64,000 nucleotides of DNA. It comes from Vanilla planifolia (Eukaryota; Streptophyta; Magnoliopsida; Asparagales; Orchidaceae). Location: the NCBI GenBank assembly GCA_023846275.1, contig CM043875.1, positions 8,613,958 to 8,677,957 of the forward strand, written 5' to 3'. The notes under the pieces are model-generated. The model was not told the origin of the DNA. It saw nothing but the letters and a program-made list of their open reading frames with translations, and made no database searches. Each line of letters opens with the position of its first letter. The stretch's first letter is position 1. Made by a program: the position numbers and the translations under genes. Shown in pieces: positions 12,771-24,600 of this stretch.

Positions 12771-14059
12771 AGTTGTGATAATCTATTTACACGTGTAGCA
12801 TAAAAAAAGATGTCAAACCAAGCAAGATATATCATATTAGTAGTAATGATGCCTTTTTTGTATTTTCATCCAACTACTGATTTGTAAAGGACAATGCCAG
12901 CTTTTAAAATCTCAAAAAACTAAACACTTCTATTGTGATGTTTGGATTGGTGTTAAGAAAAATGGGGTTATCTCAGCCTTCTTATTGACTTATTCTACCC
13001 TGGTTGGTGTAGTAAAACCGTTTTTATTTTTTTGACAAATAAACCTGGTTTGCATGGTTTACAATTTTCTATTTGATTGTTAACTTGCATTGGAAGGGGG
13101 TTATTATTCTCACTAATGATAGTTGGGCAGAAATATTCTACTTGCCAGAGGTGGTTTTGATCACCACGTGGCTGATTGGGATGTTGTCATCACTGTTTGA
13201 AGGTGCTGTTGGTTGGCACAATCAGGCACAATTAGGTCAGTGGTATAGGTTATGACATGGCTAGCAAGAGGTTATTATGGCTCACTTATTCCTCATAACC
13301 CCCTTGGCCAACTTAACTTAAGGTTCTCTTTCATTGCTTACAAAAACGATTTCATTGCATGCAAAAAAGAGGATATGCCAAAGTGGCTTCTTTTTTGATG
13401 CTTAAGTGTGTGAGGAAGTGGGTGTAAGCAAAAAGTCCTACCCGTCGAAGTTATACCTTTTATTGACAAAGTTTGATTTTGCCATCCCAATACCACCTTT
13501 ACCTTGTGCCTTCTCTTCCTCCTTTGATAAACAATCAGCCAATGTTCTTGAAAGCATTTAATTTCTACTTCCAAAGTTTAAAATTGCCATGTTTTTCTCA
13601 AAATACTTAAGGATAGAAGTTTTTGACAATTGTTTGACGTCTTTTAACAGTTTCTCTATTGTAGTCAAGCCAAGGTTTGTTATCTATTCTTTTTTAAGAT
13701 GCTGTTTAATGAATGTGGTTCGTGTTGATAAAAATTATGGATTGATAAGGTAGAGATGTTGATTTACTCAATGGAACATACAAATTCTTAAATAGGGTTG
13801 AGAAGGAGAGAATAACAATCTCTTGAGGGAAATTAAAAGAAGAAAACCTCTAAGTTCTTCTTGCAAAAGCTTTTGGCAAACAACCAAGTGAAAAAGTACA
13901 AGAAAAATGCAAGAAAATGATTTCAAAAGGTCAGAAAAAAAGTTTTTTTTTGAGCCTTCCCACCTTATTTGTTTACAAAATTCAAGTTGGTCTGATGTAG
14001 CATGATGGTTGACAAAATTAGTTATAATTGTTTGGTAGTAGCGTGTTTCCTAAATTTTT

Positions 14060-14100
14060 GAGATGGCAGGAATGATTGAGATGGTAGGAATGATTGAGAT
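14060..14100. repeat. 20-bp tandem duplication
   Basis: The unit 'gagatggcaggaatgatt' is repeated immediately with one base change. This is a simple slippage-type duplication. Confidence 0.8.
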
Positions 14101-14648
14101 CCAGCTTATGCTTGAACATTGATTTGATCAAAGAGCAAACAATATCCTTTGTAACTCTTTGCTTTGTTAGCAGTTACGTAGGGTCATATTCCATGAGTCT
14201 TTCCCATTGAGGCATAATTTGAATGATAATGTCACTAAATGTGCTTCAAGCCTTGTAAAAGTTTGCCATGTGACCTTTAGCTCATCTAATAATGGAAGAT
14301 CAGGACCAAGTGGTACAATGTTGCTTCTTCATTTGGTCAATGAGCTCTAAACCCCATTATTTATGGAGTACATTTATAGTTCATTAGTTTTGTACACATC
14401 TCAAAGCAAAAATGTGTTGTAAAAACTTTTGACAAGAAAAGTTAGAATAGGTAGAACGACTCATAATTAAGTGAAAAAACTATATTAATGTGATAGGATA
14501 TCATCATTGTTCTTAATAGATTCGAGAAACCCTTTGAGTGTAGGCACTTTCTTGATTTGACATTGCAAGCAAACAAGTTTGACAAAGAGCTTTCTTTTTC
14601 TCCACAGGACAAAGATGATGGAGATCTACTCGTCCCAAGTGAAGTTGA

Positions 14649-14793
14649 CCGATTTTGAGATTTAAAGTTGAGGAGATATGATATGCATCGATGTATTTGA
14701 CCAGATTGTTGTTGCATGATGCCGATTTTGAGATCTAAAGTTGAGGAGATATGATATACTTCTATTTATTCGACTAGATTATTGTTGCATGAC
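14649..14793. repeat. 73-bp tandem duplication
   Basis: Two adjacent copies starting at 14649 and 14722 share the 'ccgattttgagat' opening, the 'aaagttgaggagatatgata' block and a 'gattgttgttgcatga'-like end, with scattered differences. No coding role is visible. Confidence 0.8.
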
Positions 14794-15700
14794 CTAACTT
14801 TTTTGGCTGTTTTAATTGCTGTAGATACATTAGTTTTGTTTATTTTTAGCTTTTATATTTGTTTCTGGGCTTTATTTTAGTTGTTTAATTGATTGTGGAC
14901 TACTTTGATGATTAGAAGGTTGAGTTAGGGTGTTTAAACAAGATTCTTGGACTTGCAAGCTGCTAGCACTCATATTAGAAATTGTTCCTTATGAGTTGGA
15001 TGCCCAATCCTTGCATTGGATGTACTACTTATTCGATTAGATGATGGTGACAAAGGGCATGATTTTGGTTCTCAGACCCATTGGATGTGTGATTTGGCCA
15101 ATTAGATGATAGTAACAAGATCTTATTCTGGACTGATTTAGCATCATTTGATCAGACGTCCAATCCTTTTGATCGGAACTTTGATTGATCATAATTCCAG
15201 ATTTCATTTTTTTTATTTTGACTGGATCTTGGAGTTGTAGTAGTTTATTTTTAGCATGATTATAACTAATATTGTAGGGTTATTTTGTTTAGATTTTATG
15301 TAATGTTTTTTGAAATTCTGCCTCCATTAGAGACTTGGGAGATTGCCTCTTCTGGTGGCACACTTTGCCAAACTGTCATTTGACTCATAAAGTATTTGTT
15401 TTCCTTTAATGTTTATGTTTCTTGCTGTGATTTTCTCAACATTTGGTGATTCCCTGTGTGATTGAATTTTTTGTGATTTTGAAATCTGTTGCATTGAAGA
15501 CACTTCCGTTGAGTTCTTCTTTGATTCATTTGTTTTTTATTTGGAAATTCTTAGAATTGCGATTTCTGTTGAAATCTGAATTGTTAAATCTTGATTGGGA
15601 AAGCCTAAATTAAGGTTAAATTAAATTCTGAATTGTAGAACTCCATTTTGAAAGTTCTACAAAACTATTTTGATAAGCTAGCCTAAAAGAAATTAACTTC

Positions 15701-16084
15701 TGTTGGGTTTGAATTGTGTGTGCTTAATTGTATTGAAAACTAAGTGATCATGGTTGCTGGAAAGCAGAATAGAATCATAGATTCTGTGGAAATAAGAAAA
15801 CAAAATAAGATCTTGGATTTGTTGAAATCAAACTAAAGTCCCAAATTTCTTGGGAACAAAAAAATCTCAGATTCTTGAAAAATTAGTGTTTATTTTTAGT
15901 TGAAGTTTTCTTATTTCACAATTACCAAATCTTTACTTAATTTATAGTATTTTTCATTTTATGAATATTGTTTTGGTTCCTTAGTATGTTTCCTAAAATC
16001 ATGAAGTTCAACTCTTTATATATTGTAGTTTTTTTATTCATAATAATTCATTTAAGAGAATCTTTCATACGTTCTCTTTGCTCT
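15701..16084 (+). repeat. 5' LTR of the 15.7-21.1 kb copia element
   Basis: Starts with TGTTGG and ends next to a primer-binding site. It aligns with 20853-21150 through most of its length, with substitutions and small gaps that imply considerable age. The exact 3' end is inferred from the PBS position. Confidence 0.7.
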
Positions 16085-16099
16085 TTGTATCAGAGGAGC
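16085..16099 (+). other. Primer-binding site (tRNA-Met type)
   Basis: The sequence ttgtatcagaggagc follows the 5' LTR and matches the TGGTATCAGAGC consensus at most positions. It fixes the LTR boundary and the plus orientation of the element. Confidence 0.7.
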
Positions 16100-16299
16100 T
16101 TGAGTCATCGTTGGGAAAAATTGAACATCTAACTCCTCTTTGTTTACCATTGTTGAATGCACAATAGCTTCAACAACAAATCCTTTGTCCTCTTCCTCCC
16201 AAAATTTTGATAGACATTCTCTCCCAATAACACAATACAAACTGAATTGAACTAATTTCAGGATTTGATTCCATTCGATCTTTCTTATTTGCAAAGGGA

Positions 16300-17070
16300 A
16301 AGGAATATTTGATTGTTATAGGTGAAATCACTCAATCAACTTCTATAGATCCAAATTACCAGTCATGGGATACCAAATATGTGATTGTTATGGCCTAGTT
16401 GACAATTTTGATGGATCCTCATGTTAGGACTAATTTCTTCCACAAGATGATTTGAAATATTTAGGTAACAATGCAAGAGATACGCTTAGATTTGGAGAAC
16501 ACTTTATAATGTTTTAAATGTTTTTCGAATTTTCGTGAGATATGCCAAAGGAACAAGTCAATCACGGAATATTATAATTCCTTGACTAGCTTGTGGTATG
16601 AGATGAATTTGTTCTATGCATTGGAATGGTAGAACCCTAAAGATGGGGTTAAATTTGCTATGGTGATTGAAAAGGATCAAAATATTTGATTTTTTGCAAA
16701 GGTTATACAAGGACCTTGATGAATTGAGAGATTGGGTGCTTGGTTCAAAACATTTTCCTTCTATGCATGAAGCCTTTGCTGAAGTTGGGAGGGAGGGGAT
16801 TAGAGGACGAGTTATGCTCAACCATTACGTTGTTGTTGATAATCCCACAATTGGATTTGCTTTTGCCATGCATCAAGAGAGATCTTTTGCAGATCAAAAG
16901 GATTCTAGAAAAGATAAGTTGTACGACTATTGCTATAGACAAACCATATGAGAGAAGTTTGTTTCAAAATTCATGGATGACCATATGATCATAAAACTTA
17001 GGACCATCGTGCATGTTACAAAGCTATGTCAAGAATGGCTACAGAGGAAAGCTCAATCTAATTATTGATT
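16300..17070 (+). pseudogene. Copia gag remnant (plus strand)
   Basis: Reads as the capsid protein of a copia element. IDPNYQSWDTKYVIVMA near 16345 matches the DPDYQAWD motif near the gag start. The open segment 16667-16951 contains KIFDFLQRLYKDLDELRDWV, then FPSMHEAFAEVGREG and SRKDKLYDYCYRQ, which correspond to the 'FLAGLNPEFDQVR', 'LPSLREVFA' and 'CDYC' zinc-knuckle start of this family. The first knuckle Cys is Tyr and the His is out of frame. Frame changes at about 16650 and 16950 break the gene. Confidence 0.8.
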
Positions 17071-17189
17071 AGATCAAATTCTTGTTGTCCCATATTTGGC
17101 AATACAATCTCTTTAAAGAATCTAAATCCACTTCTTTGGTGGCTATTATGGCTCAAAAAGGTAACATTAGCACCTTGTTAGTTACAACT

Positions 17190-18480
17190 TATTAGAAAAA
17201 CAATACTTGGATTATAAATATTGGGGCATTAGATCATATGATTAACAATAGATGAATTTTTGAACTCATGAATAATTTGTTGATAGTATCCCAATAAGTG
17301 TTTATGGAGTCATCTCTTAGATAGCGAGTCATAATTATCTCTGGAATAATAATGAATTCAATTGTTTATGTACTTCAATTAAAATGCAATATTATCTTTA
17401 TTAGTAAGTTATCTAGAGATCTTAATTGTGTAGTAACATTTTTTTCCTTCACTTTGTGTTTTAGGACCTATCTTTTGGCAAAATGATTGGTAGTGTCAAG
17501 GAGCAAAATGGTTTATTTTGTCAATGATGTCATCTATCCATCTCACATTATTGCTTTAAAATGCCTTTTTATCGATTCCTTCATTCTATACTTGATTTGA
17601 AATAATGCTATAACATAAATGCATCGGCCATCTCTTGTTTTGTTTATTTAAAATCATTGTATTCTTGTTTGTATATCAACAAAGATGTTTTTCAATTTCA
17701 ACGTTATTATTGCATTTGTGCCAAACAAATAAGAAATGGCTTTCCTTCTCATTTATATTAGTTATCTCATCTTATTCATCTTATCAATAGTGGTACTTGT
17801 GATCCTATTGGAACATTTTCGATGTCTGGATATAAATGATTTATTTCTTTAATAGACGCTCATACTTGAGTTTATTAGGTATTATCTTATGTATGAAAAA
17901 TTAGAAGCAAATTTCTTTTTCATACAATTTCACAAATACATCACTAGTTTTTTTAATCAAATCGCTTAATTATAATGAGCAATAATAGAAGTGTTCACAA
18001 AATACCTTAACGACACTGAGATGTTTCATCGTAGATCAAGTATCTATATACCTCAAGAAAATAGTGTCAGAGAGAAAAACTTGACACCATATATGGGTAG
18101 CATGTGATATAATGTTTGTTATTTATGTTTTTAATCACCAATGAGGGGATGTAGTTCTTACTTTTAACATATTTGATATACAAGATGCCACCAAAAACCC
18201 TCTAGTACCATGCTTCTATAAGCGATCTTCTCGAAAGTTTTCCTAAAGTTTGCTTCTTGAACTCTTTTCCTCCTAGTATTTTTGGTTATACTATGTTTGT
18301 TCATAATCATAATCCACAATAGTGTAAAAAGGATTTTAAGGCTATCAAGTGCTATAATTGCTATTATTCTTATATCTCTTTTAATATAACTTTCTTCAAA
18401 GATCATCATTCTTTTTATCACAATGTATTTCAAGGGGAGGAAAAGAATGAAGAAATCCATCAAAACACTTTTGCACCATT
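17190..18480 (+). pseudogene. Copia protease/integrase remnant (plus strand)
   Basis: The protease-like motif TWIINIGALDHMINN at about 17204-17250 corresponds to WIIDSGASDHMT; the catalytic Asp-Ser-Gly is changed to Asn-Ile-Gly, so it could not be active. Downstream, CAKQIRNGFPSHL and GTFSMSGYK then FISLIDAHT (about 17720-17870) match the zinc-binding tail and first catalytic Asp region of copia integrase. SFPPSIFGYTMFVHNHNP (about 18240-18310) matches the conserved 'PPRVFGCVAYVH' segment after the core. Stops are frequent. Confidence 0.75.
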
Positions 18481-19050
18481 GCCTTTAACCCACTTCCATT
18501 ATATTTGAATCGCCACTTAAATTCAAATTCTAATACCTAATCATTCTCTATATAGTTGAATAGTCTCAAGAGTTGAGTCAAGGGAGAGAATCAAATACCC
18601 AAATAGTTATGATTTTTTTATGAGAGACTACAACCTCTCGAAGACGTTCAATTATTTGAATCACAAGTCATGACATAAAGTCTTTTGATGATTTAGATCT
18701 GCTAATAATTGATCATGTATGCAACATTGTATTTCTAACCATCTCACCTAATCCAAGATTGTCAAATATGTATAGGGCTTTTACAATTAATGTAGATGAA
18801 GTTGCTATCCTAAGGATTTTCAAAGTGCCCTTCGAGATCCAAGGTGTGAAGAAGTCATGAACGAAGAAGTTAATATTCTAGTGGAAAATGGCACCTAAGA
18901 AATTTTTAGCCTTTTTAAACGAAAGAAGGTGGTAGGATGCAAATGGATCTTTAAAGTTTATTGGAAAAATTGAGTGAAATAAGACAAGGTTAATTGTACA
19001 AAGGTATATTTAGATCTATATGATTTATTATGAAGAAATATTTGTCGTAG

Positions 19051-19650
19051 TTGCCAAGATGAACTTAATCAAGATATTATTATTCCTTGCCATTTATCTT
19101 GATTGAGAGCTTCATCAAATGGATTTAAAAAATGCATTTCTAAATGGGAAGCTTGAAGAATGAATTTTTATGAAGATTCTCGTAGATTTGATGAAGTAAC
19201 AAGGTATGTGGATTTAAAAAATCTCATTATAAATTAAAAAAATTTAGAAGAGCTTGGTTTACTAGATTTAATTTAGTCTTGAAGAACTTCAGATACACAC
19301 TAAGTAAGGCGAATCATATATTTTTCACAAAACATGCCTTCGAATGAGAACTATACTTGTTGTATATATATAGAAATATTTGGCAAGTTTCCTTTGTTGT
19401 TACTAAGATGAACTCAATCAAGATATTATTATCCCTTGTTAATTGGCAGCTTCATTAGATAGTCATAAAAAATGCATCTCTAAATCCCTAGATTTGATGA
19501 GGTAACAAGGTATGTTCATTTGAAAAATCTCTAAGAGTTTGGTTCACTAGATTTAATTTAACATTAAAGAATTTCAAATTCACACATGGTTAGGTCAACC
19601 ATACATTGTTTGCAAAACAAGCTTGAGATAGGAGAAATTTCCTTATCATA
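19051..19650 (+). repeat. Tandem duplication in copia RT, period about 349
   Basis: The block 'aagatgaacttaatcaagat' at 19056 returns at 19405 as 'aagatgaactcaatcaagat', and both copies continue into 'tttgatgaagtaacaaggta' and the 'tggttcactagatttaattta' region. The second copy has lost the LEE-containing middle. The period is not a multiple of three. Confidence 0.75.
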
Positions 19651-20183
19651 TATGTGGATGATAATGTGATTATCATGAGCAACTAGAAATAGAAGAACGC
19701 AAGACTTGAATGAAAAATGAATTCCTAGTAAATGATCTTGAAGTTCATAAGTGTTTTCTTGGGATGGACTTAGCTAAAACTGAATTAGGAATATTTATCT
19801 TTGAGAAAAATTGTGCTTGATTGACTCAAAGAAGATTGGTCATAAGGCAAAAAGCACATTTTTGATAAAATTGTAGGCAAAAAAAAGTTGATGGTGATGC
19901 TCTTGTTAATTGTGGGCAGTACCAAGGGTTATTTAGAAAACTGATTTGTCTCTTCTTTACTAGACTTGACATTGTTCAATAAGTAGTCGTCCATGTGCTA
20001 AGATAGCTCAAGAGAACTCCTAGCAAAGGAATGTTGTGTAAAAGGAATAATAGTGAGGAAATTGTGGCATTTGTTGATGATGATTATGTAGATCAATAAA
20101 AAATATAAAATTTGTTATTGGAAACTATATCAAGTTGTTGTGGCAATATTGTGGCTTGGAGAAGTAAGAAGCAGTTTGTTATT

Positions 20184-20800
20184 GCTAGAAACAATGTATA
20201 AGCCACAAATTGAGCAATTGCATAGGTTATATGCATGCTTATTTGGATAGATAGAATTGTAAAAGATCTTCCCTCTCTAAGAACTATGAATGTTTATAGT
20301 GACAGCAAGCTCAACAATATCATAATGCATAATCATGTCCAGCATATGTTTGAATTGATTGAAGCTTCATCAAACATGAGATATTACTATACTAGCAAGG
20401 AAATTGAGACATTCATAGATGCTAATTATGTTCAATTAATCTAAGATAACCAATCCATTATTGGATATTGTGTGAAGTTAGGTGTTTGTTAGCTAGAAGC
20501 AATGTAGAAGCCAAAATTTGAGCAATTGCATAGGGTGTATGTGAGTTGCTTTAGTTAGAAAAAAATTTTGAAAGATATTCATCTTATAAGAACTAGTCCC
20601 ATGAAGTGTTATAGTGATAGTAAGCTCACCAACATAGTTCATAATCTTCTCCAACATGATTGAATGAAGCATATTCAAATTGATTAAAGCTTCATCAAAC
20701 ATGTGATTGACATTGAAGCACTTGACCTTGAATGCATGTCCACCAAGGCTAGGAAGTAGATATCCTTGTAAAGGTATTGTGAAGACTGGGATTTGAATCT
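20184..20800 (+). repeat. Tandem duplication in copia RNase H, period about 308
   Basis: 'gctagaaacaatgta' at 20184 recurs as 'gctagaagcaatgta' at 20492. Both are followed by 'tgagcaattgcatagg', a 'tatagtgacagcaagctca'-like block and 'gcttcatcaaacatg'. The second copy continues to the true 3' end of the element. Confidence 0.75.
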
Positions 20801-20852
20801 CTAGTTGGTAGGTTGGGAATGGTTGATTTCTACTCTCCAACTTGATAGATTG

Positions 20853-21150
20853 TGTTGGAAAGCATATTAAATTCTTGAGTAATTAAAAAACTAGAAAGAA
20901 GAATAAATGCTTAGATTTGTTGAAGAGTAGAATAAAATTCCAGATTTGTTGGAAAGTAGATTAGAATAATAGATTTTAAAGAAATAGACTTATTTTTGAT
21001 CCATGTTTCTTTATTTCACTATTACCAAATTCATTTCTAGTTTATAGTTTTTGTTGTTGTATAAACATTATTTCCTTTTCTCAATAAACTTTCTAAAATT
21101 GAGAAGAAATTGAACTCTTTATAAATTATAATTTCTTAATCCATAATAAT
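20853..21150 (+). repeat. 3' LTR of the 15.7-21.1 kb copia element
   Basis: Begins TGTTGG right after the polyprotein end and aligns with 15701-16050. It is shorter than the 5' LTR: similarity fades after 'ccataataatgcaat' (about 21150), so the end may be truncated. Confidence 0.65.
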
Positions 21151-21559
21151 GCAATATATGACATGGATGCTTATTGTCTTGCTTTGGATTTTGATATCAA
21201 AGGCATATGCTTTTTGCATTCCTTCCATTCATAATGTTTCTTAATCTACATTAGATCAACTCTAGGTTGCATGGTGCTTGCATTTTGTCTATGCTTAGTA
21301 GCACAATATATAGGCACATAATTACAACATATGTCATAGATGAACCTCATTTAGATGACTATGAAGTAGATAGGATAGAATAAATTAGATGGAAGTTGTT
21401 GGGAGATATTGGAAAATTAAGAGTAAAATTAGAGGGTATATAAGAGCTCTTTAATCATATTACTAGAACTATAATTAGAGAACTAGTTGAAAATTCACAA
21501 AAAGCAAGGCATCATAACATAGACACAATGGTGATAGATGCGTTTAACAATTAAGGAAA

Positions 21560-22130
21560 GATTACTTGACTAGGAAGGTAAAGACTGATGTCCTTACAAT
21601 GACATTATAGATGTGAAGATATTTTGTGTCTGGGTTATGGATATGCATAATTATTTTGATTGTATGACTTGTTTGAGGAGTGTAAGTTGAAGTTAGCAAA
21701 GATGAAATTTATTGGAGAGGTTATATTTTGGCTAAGAGAAGAGCATTCAAGAGAGAGACTAGAGCAAGAATCTATTGTTGTATGGCAAGAAATGAAAACT
21801 TCACATAGGGATCATTACATATTATAATTTTTTAATGCTAGATGAGTTAATTGCGTTGAAGCAATGGTTTACAATTACTACAAGGGAGACTTTTGTGATT
21901 TGCTTATTAGTTATGGCATTTAAGATAGATGATTTTACTTTATCTAGGTTTAAAAGTGGGTTAAGGTTAGAAAAACAAAGAGAGCTAATGAAGTTGTGGT
22001 ACTAATCCTTGAACCATACATTTGTGATTGCATTAGATGTTGAAAGAGTTGTGATTGAGCTTTAAGAAAACCAATTTAGAGGTAGCAATCAATGTGGAGG
22101 TAATCTGAAGGATAATAAGAAGTTTAAAAT
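21560..22130 (+). pseudogene. Ty3/gypsy gag fragment
   Basis: A plus-strand capsid remnant unrelated to the copia element on its left. One clean stretch reads LKLAKMKFIGEVIFWL (about 21690-21740) and VVWQEMKTSHRDHYI (about 21780-21825), matching the 'KVKLAALKLKGDAL.WW' and 'TWEEMK..MRDEYIP' motifs of gypsy gag. Further on, YYKGDFCDLLI, DFTLSRFKSGLR, RELMKLW and IALDVERVV match, in order and in shifting frames, the second half of the domain. No knuckle, protease or RT follows on this strand, so it is an isolated fragment, perhaps cut by the neighbouring opposite-strand element. Confidence 0.75.
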
Positions 22131-22139
22131 TGAGGACTA

Positions 22140-23870
22140 AGATTGCTATAGTTATGGTTAGAGAAGCCAAGCATATAACTATAGAGAAGGCATCTATAGC
22201 TAAAATTTCATTAAGATAAATTAGGATGTCAAGATACTTTTTGAGGACAAAATTTCTTGGGTTGAAATATGATGACCTATGGGAATAATATCTCCACATA
22301 GCAAAATTGGTAAGGGATTTTCACGTTGAGGTGGAAATAACTCGAGCTAGAGCATTAAAGCTAAGTTGGTCAATTGCTTGAACCAATGTGCTAAGCAACT
22401 TGGGTGAGCCTATCATGTCAAGTCATTAGCAATTTGGAGAGGGTTAATTGTCTCATTCTATCATGTAAAGTGAATTGGTGAGTTTTTCTTGCTAATGCAT
22501 TAAAACATAAAATAGGACTAATTGTCTTGAAATAATGCACAAAGCAATCTACGGAGTTTCATGAGCTAATGCATTAAGCCATAAGTGAGGTCTAATGGCT
22601 TAGTAGATTATTAAGTTAATCTCATGCTTCAAAGGAATAATCCTTAATAAATAGTATCCATTGAAATGTTTTGGATTACTATGATGATACAGAGTCTTGA
22701 GAGATATTCTTTATCAACAGAAATGACATGAGTATTTTACACTTGACTTAATGTTTTGAGCTAAAGCTTGATGTGATCTGTTGACTACTGACATATGAGT
22801 TGAATATGTTTTTGTATCATCAATAATTGAATGACCACTCACGTGGCTCTATGACATAATCATACATTTTTTTTGACATTTTACATCACAAGAGTTGGCC
22901 GATTTGATGGGACATTTCAACTTATTTGCTTATCAAGCCATTGTGTTCCATTCAAAGTACTAGAGTAGCTAGGCCTTATGTTATAATGGATCTAGATTTT
23001 AATGACCCATACTTATAGAAAGGCTTCATGCTATGAGTAATTATTTGGCCCACTCATATGGGGTAAATATATACATTGTTAAAAGAATTTCACATTTTGA
23101 ATAATGCCACTCAATAATGTTAAGCTTTGAACCATATGACAAATGTGGAATCTTGTTACTTCATGTATTGAGTTGGATTTCGATAAGTGGTAATGCCACC
23201 AAATTTTGGCATTTGAGTTCAAAGGTAAATTTTTATGTTTTGAGGGTTAAACTCATTTAAAGATGTCCCAGATTTCTTTGGGGCACACCAAAAAGCCTTC
23301 CAAGTGAAATGCTAAGTCATTTGGGGTGATATTGTAATTAATAAATTATATTGTGATTACATGCAATTTTATTTAAGGACCTTGATAAGAATTTGATGAA
23401 GGATATGCCTTTGTTGTAAACACAAATCAAGTTATCTGAACTGAATATTTTTGACATGTCCTTTCACACAAATTAAGTTGTTTGAGCAAAATAGTTTTGA
23501 CTAGTCATTGAGTCAAACTTAATCCTTGAGGTGGGCCTCAACTAAATTGATGTTAAAATTAGCTCTTGTTTATCTTATTGGTTATTTGGAGGGTATGATG
23601 GTTTATTAAACCTTTAAAGATGTTTTTAGTCCTAATTTTGTAAATATGCGAATGAACATCTTTGAACACTTGTTCATTTCAGTGTTTAATTTTGTGAATG
23701 TGGAAATAAATATCTCTTAAACAGAATTTGGATAAAGAAACACTTGTTGAATTAAGATTGCTCAAAGTAAAGTATATTCATTGCAGTGATTTTGACTTCT
23801 TGAGGAATAGATAAGTTAACACCTTGAGGGTCTAATTGGGATGGAGAATGAAATGTTTCTAGGATAGAAA
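22140..23870. other. Stretch without recognisable gene
   Basis: Contains loosely repeated phrases such as 'gctaatgcattaa' (about 22492 and 22564). It lies where the 3' LTR of the minus-strand Tat-type element would be expected, but there is no second copy in the window to prove an LTR. Confidence 0.35.
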
Positions 23871-23879
23871 ATCTTAATT

Positions 23880-24600
23880 GGTCCCCACTCCATTTACCAA
23901 GTAGTTCTTCATCTTCTATTTGAAGTGAATAAGCATTAGGTTCGATAATTGCTTTGATGATTTATGATCCATCTCAGCTCAGAGCATACTTGCCAAGACC
24001 TTGATGTTTAGAAAGTCCTCATTTACTAAGCACAAGGACCCTGACTTCAAATTTCCTCATTTTATTATGCTTGCTATAACATTTTTCCATATAATGATTT
24101 CTATTTGGTTGCTTAGGTTAAGCTATTGGTAAACTGCATACCTGTTCTTTTCTTCTAAAAGTTCCAGCTCTAGTTGTCAGGCCTTGTCATTGCTAGCATG
24201 GATGTTAGCTAAGCTAGACATGTCTGTTAACAAATTCTTACTGTGTTTGGATGCTTGATCTCAGCTAACAGTGCAACTACCAATTTATAAATAAAGGAGT
24301 TGCCTTAGTCAAAGTTTATGGCATTGTGTGATAGGTCCAAAGAATACGAGAGAGCTCTTTTGTGAACTTATCATTTTTCTTTGGAAACCACTTATGCATT
24401 TTTAGAAGGTTAATGTTGGTTTATTCAGCTTAGTTCGTTCTTGGATGGTTAACAAATGCATACTTAAGATGTTAGTTATATTTGACATACTGTTCTGTTT
24501 GAAATGTAGTCACATTAAATATGGCAATAGTTGGCATGATTCCAAATCTATAGAAGATGTCATTCACTAAATTTTTTTCGGCCTTAAAAGGTTTTTTGCT
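23880..24600 (-). pseudogene. Tat-type gypsy integrase remnant
   Basis: On the minus strand FYRFGIMPTIAIFNVTTFQ (about 24500-24565) matches the 'ICRFGIPKTIVTDNGTQF' core; the Asp of the T-D-N-G motif is replaced. LSRILWTYHTMP (about 24320-24360) matches 'LPHVLWAYRTTP'. LELLEEKNRYAVYQ, then a lysine-rich segment and FEVRVLVL (about 24030-24180) match the C-terminal 'LDLLEEVRE...KVGDLVL' region, and LGKYALS with NAYSLQIEDEELLGKW (about 23890-24010) matches 'LGKWEGPY...GTYKLEDLDG'. Stops and frame changes are common. Confidence 0.75.

Larger units (their letters stand above)
12771..15700. other. Stretch without assignable gene
   Basis: Moderately AT-rich sequence. A short open frame at 13073-13255 (VVLITTWLIGMLSSLFEG) contains a hydrophobic run and could be a further exon of the island to the left, but no phase-compatible junction could be fixed. 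Otherwise there are two local tandem duplications, listed separately. Confidence 0.35.
18780..20850 (+). pseudogene. Copia reverse transcriptase/RNase H remnant with duplications
   Basis: RT copies element RNA into DNA and RNase H removes the RNA. KMNLIKILLFLAIYLD then LHQMDLKNAFLNGKLEE (about 19055-19160) match 'MNTIRVLLSLA...LQQLDVKNAFLHGDLEE'. The catalytic box is IIYVDD with YVDD at 19651-19662. RNase H motifs follow: FVDDDYVDQ (about 20070), WRSKKQFVIARNNV (about 20160) and NVYSDSKLNNIIMHN (about 20290). Two tandem duplications (349-base and 308-base periods) interrupt the order. The end reads MVDFYSPT just before the 3' LTR, as in intact relatives. Confidence 0.85.
15701..21150 (+). mobile_element. 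Old Ty1/copia retrotransposon, plus strand
   Basis: A complete but decayed copia element in the order 5' LTR, PBS, gag, protease, integrase, RT, RNase H, 3' LTR. The LTRs at 15701 and 20853 align along about 300 bases (TGTTGG start, 'tatttcac.attaccaaat', 'agtttatag', 'ttcataataat' near the end). All coding parts carry many stops and frameshifts. RT and RNase H are each partly duplicated in tandem. The RT motif IIYVDD and the gag style (IDPNYQSWD) resemble the Ale/Retrofit-like group rather than SIRE; this lineage call is tentative. Target-site duplications could not be recognised. Confidence 0.85.

Noticed and set aside
18164-18463. 99-codon minus-strand open frame
   Set aside because: The plus strand here encodes the copia segment with SFPPSIFGYTMFVH; the minus frame is its shadow.
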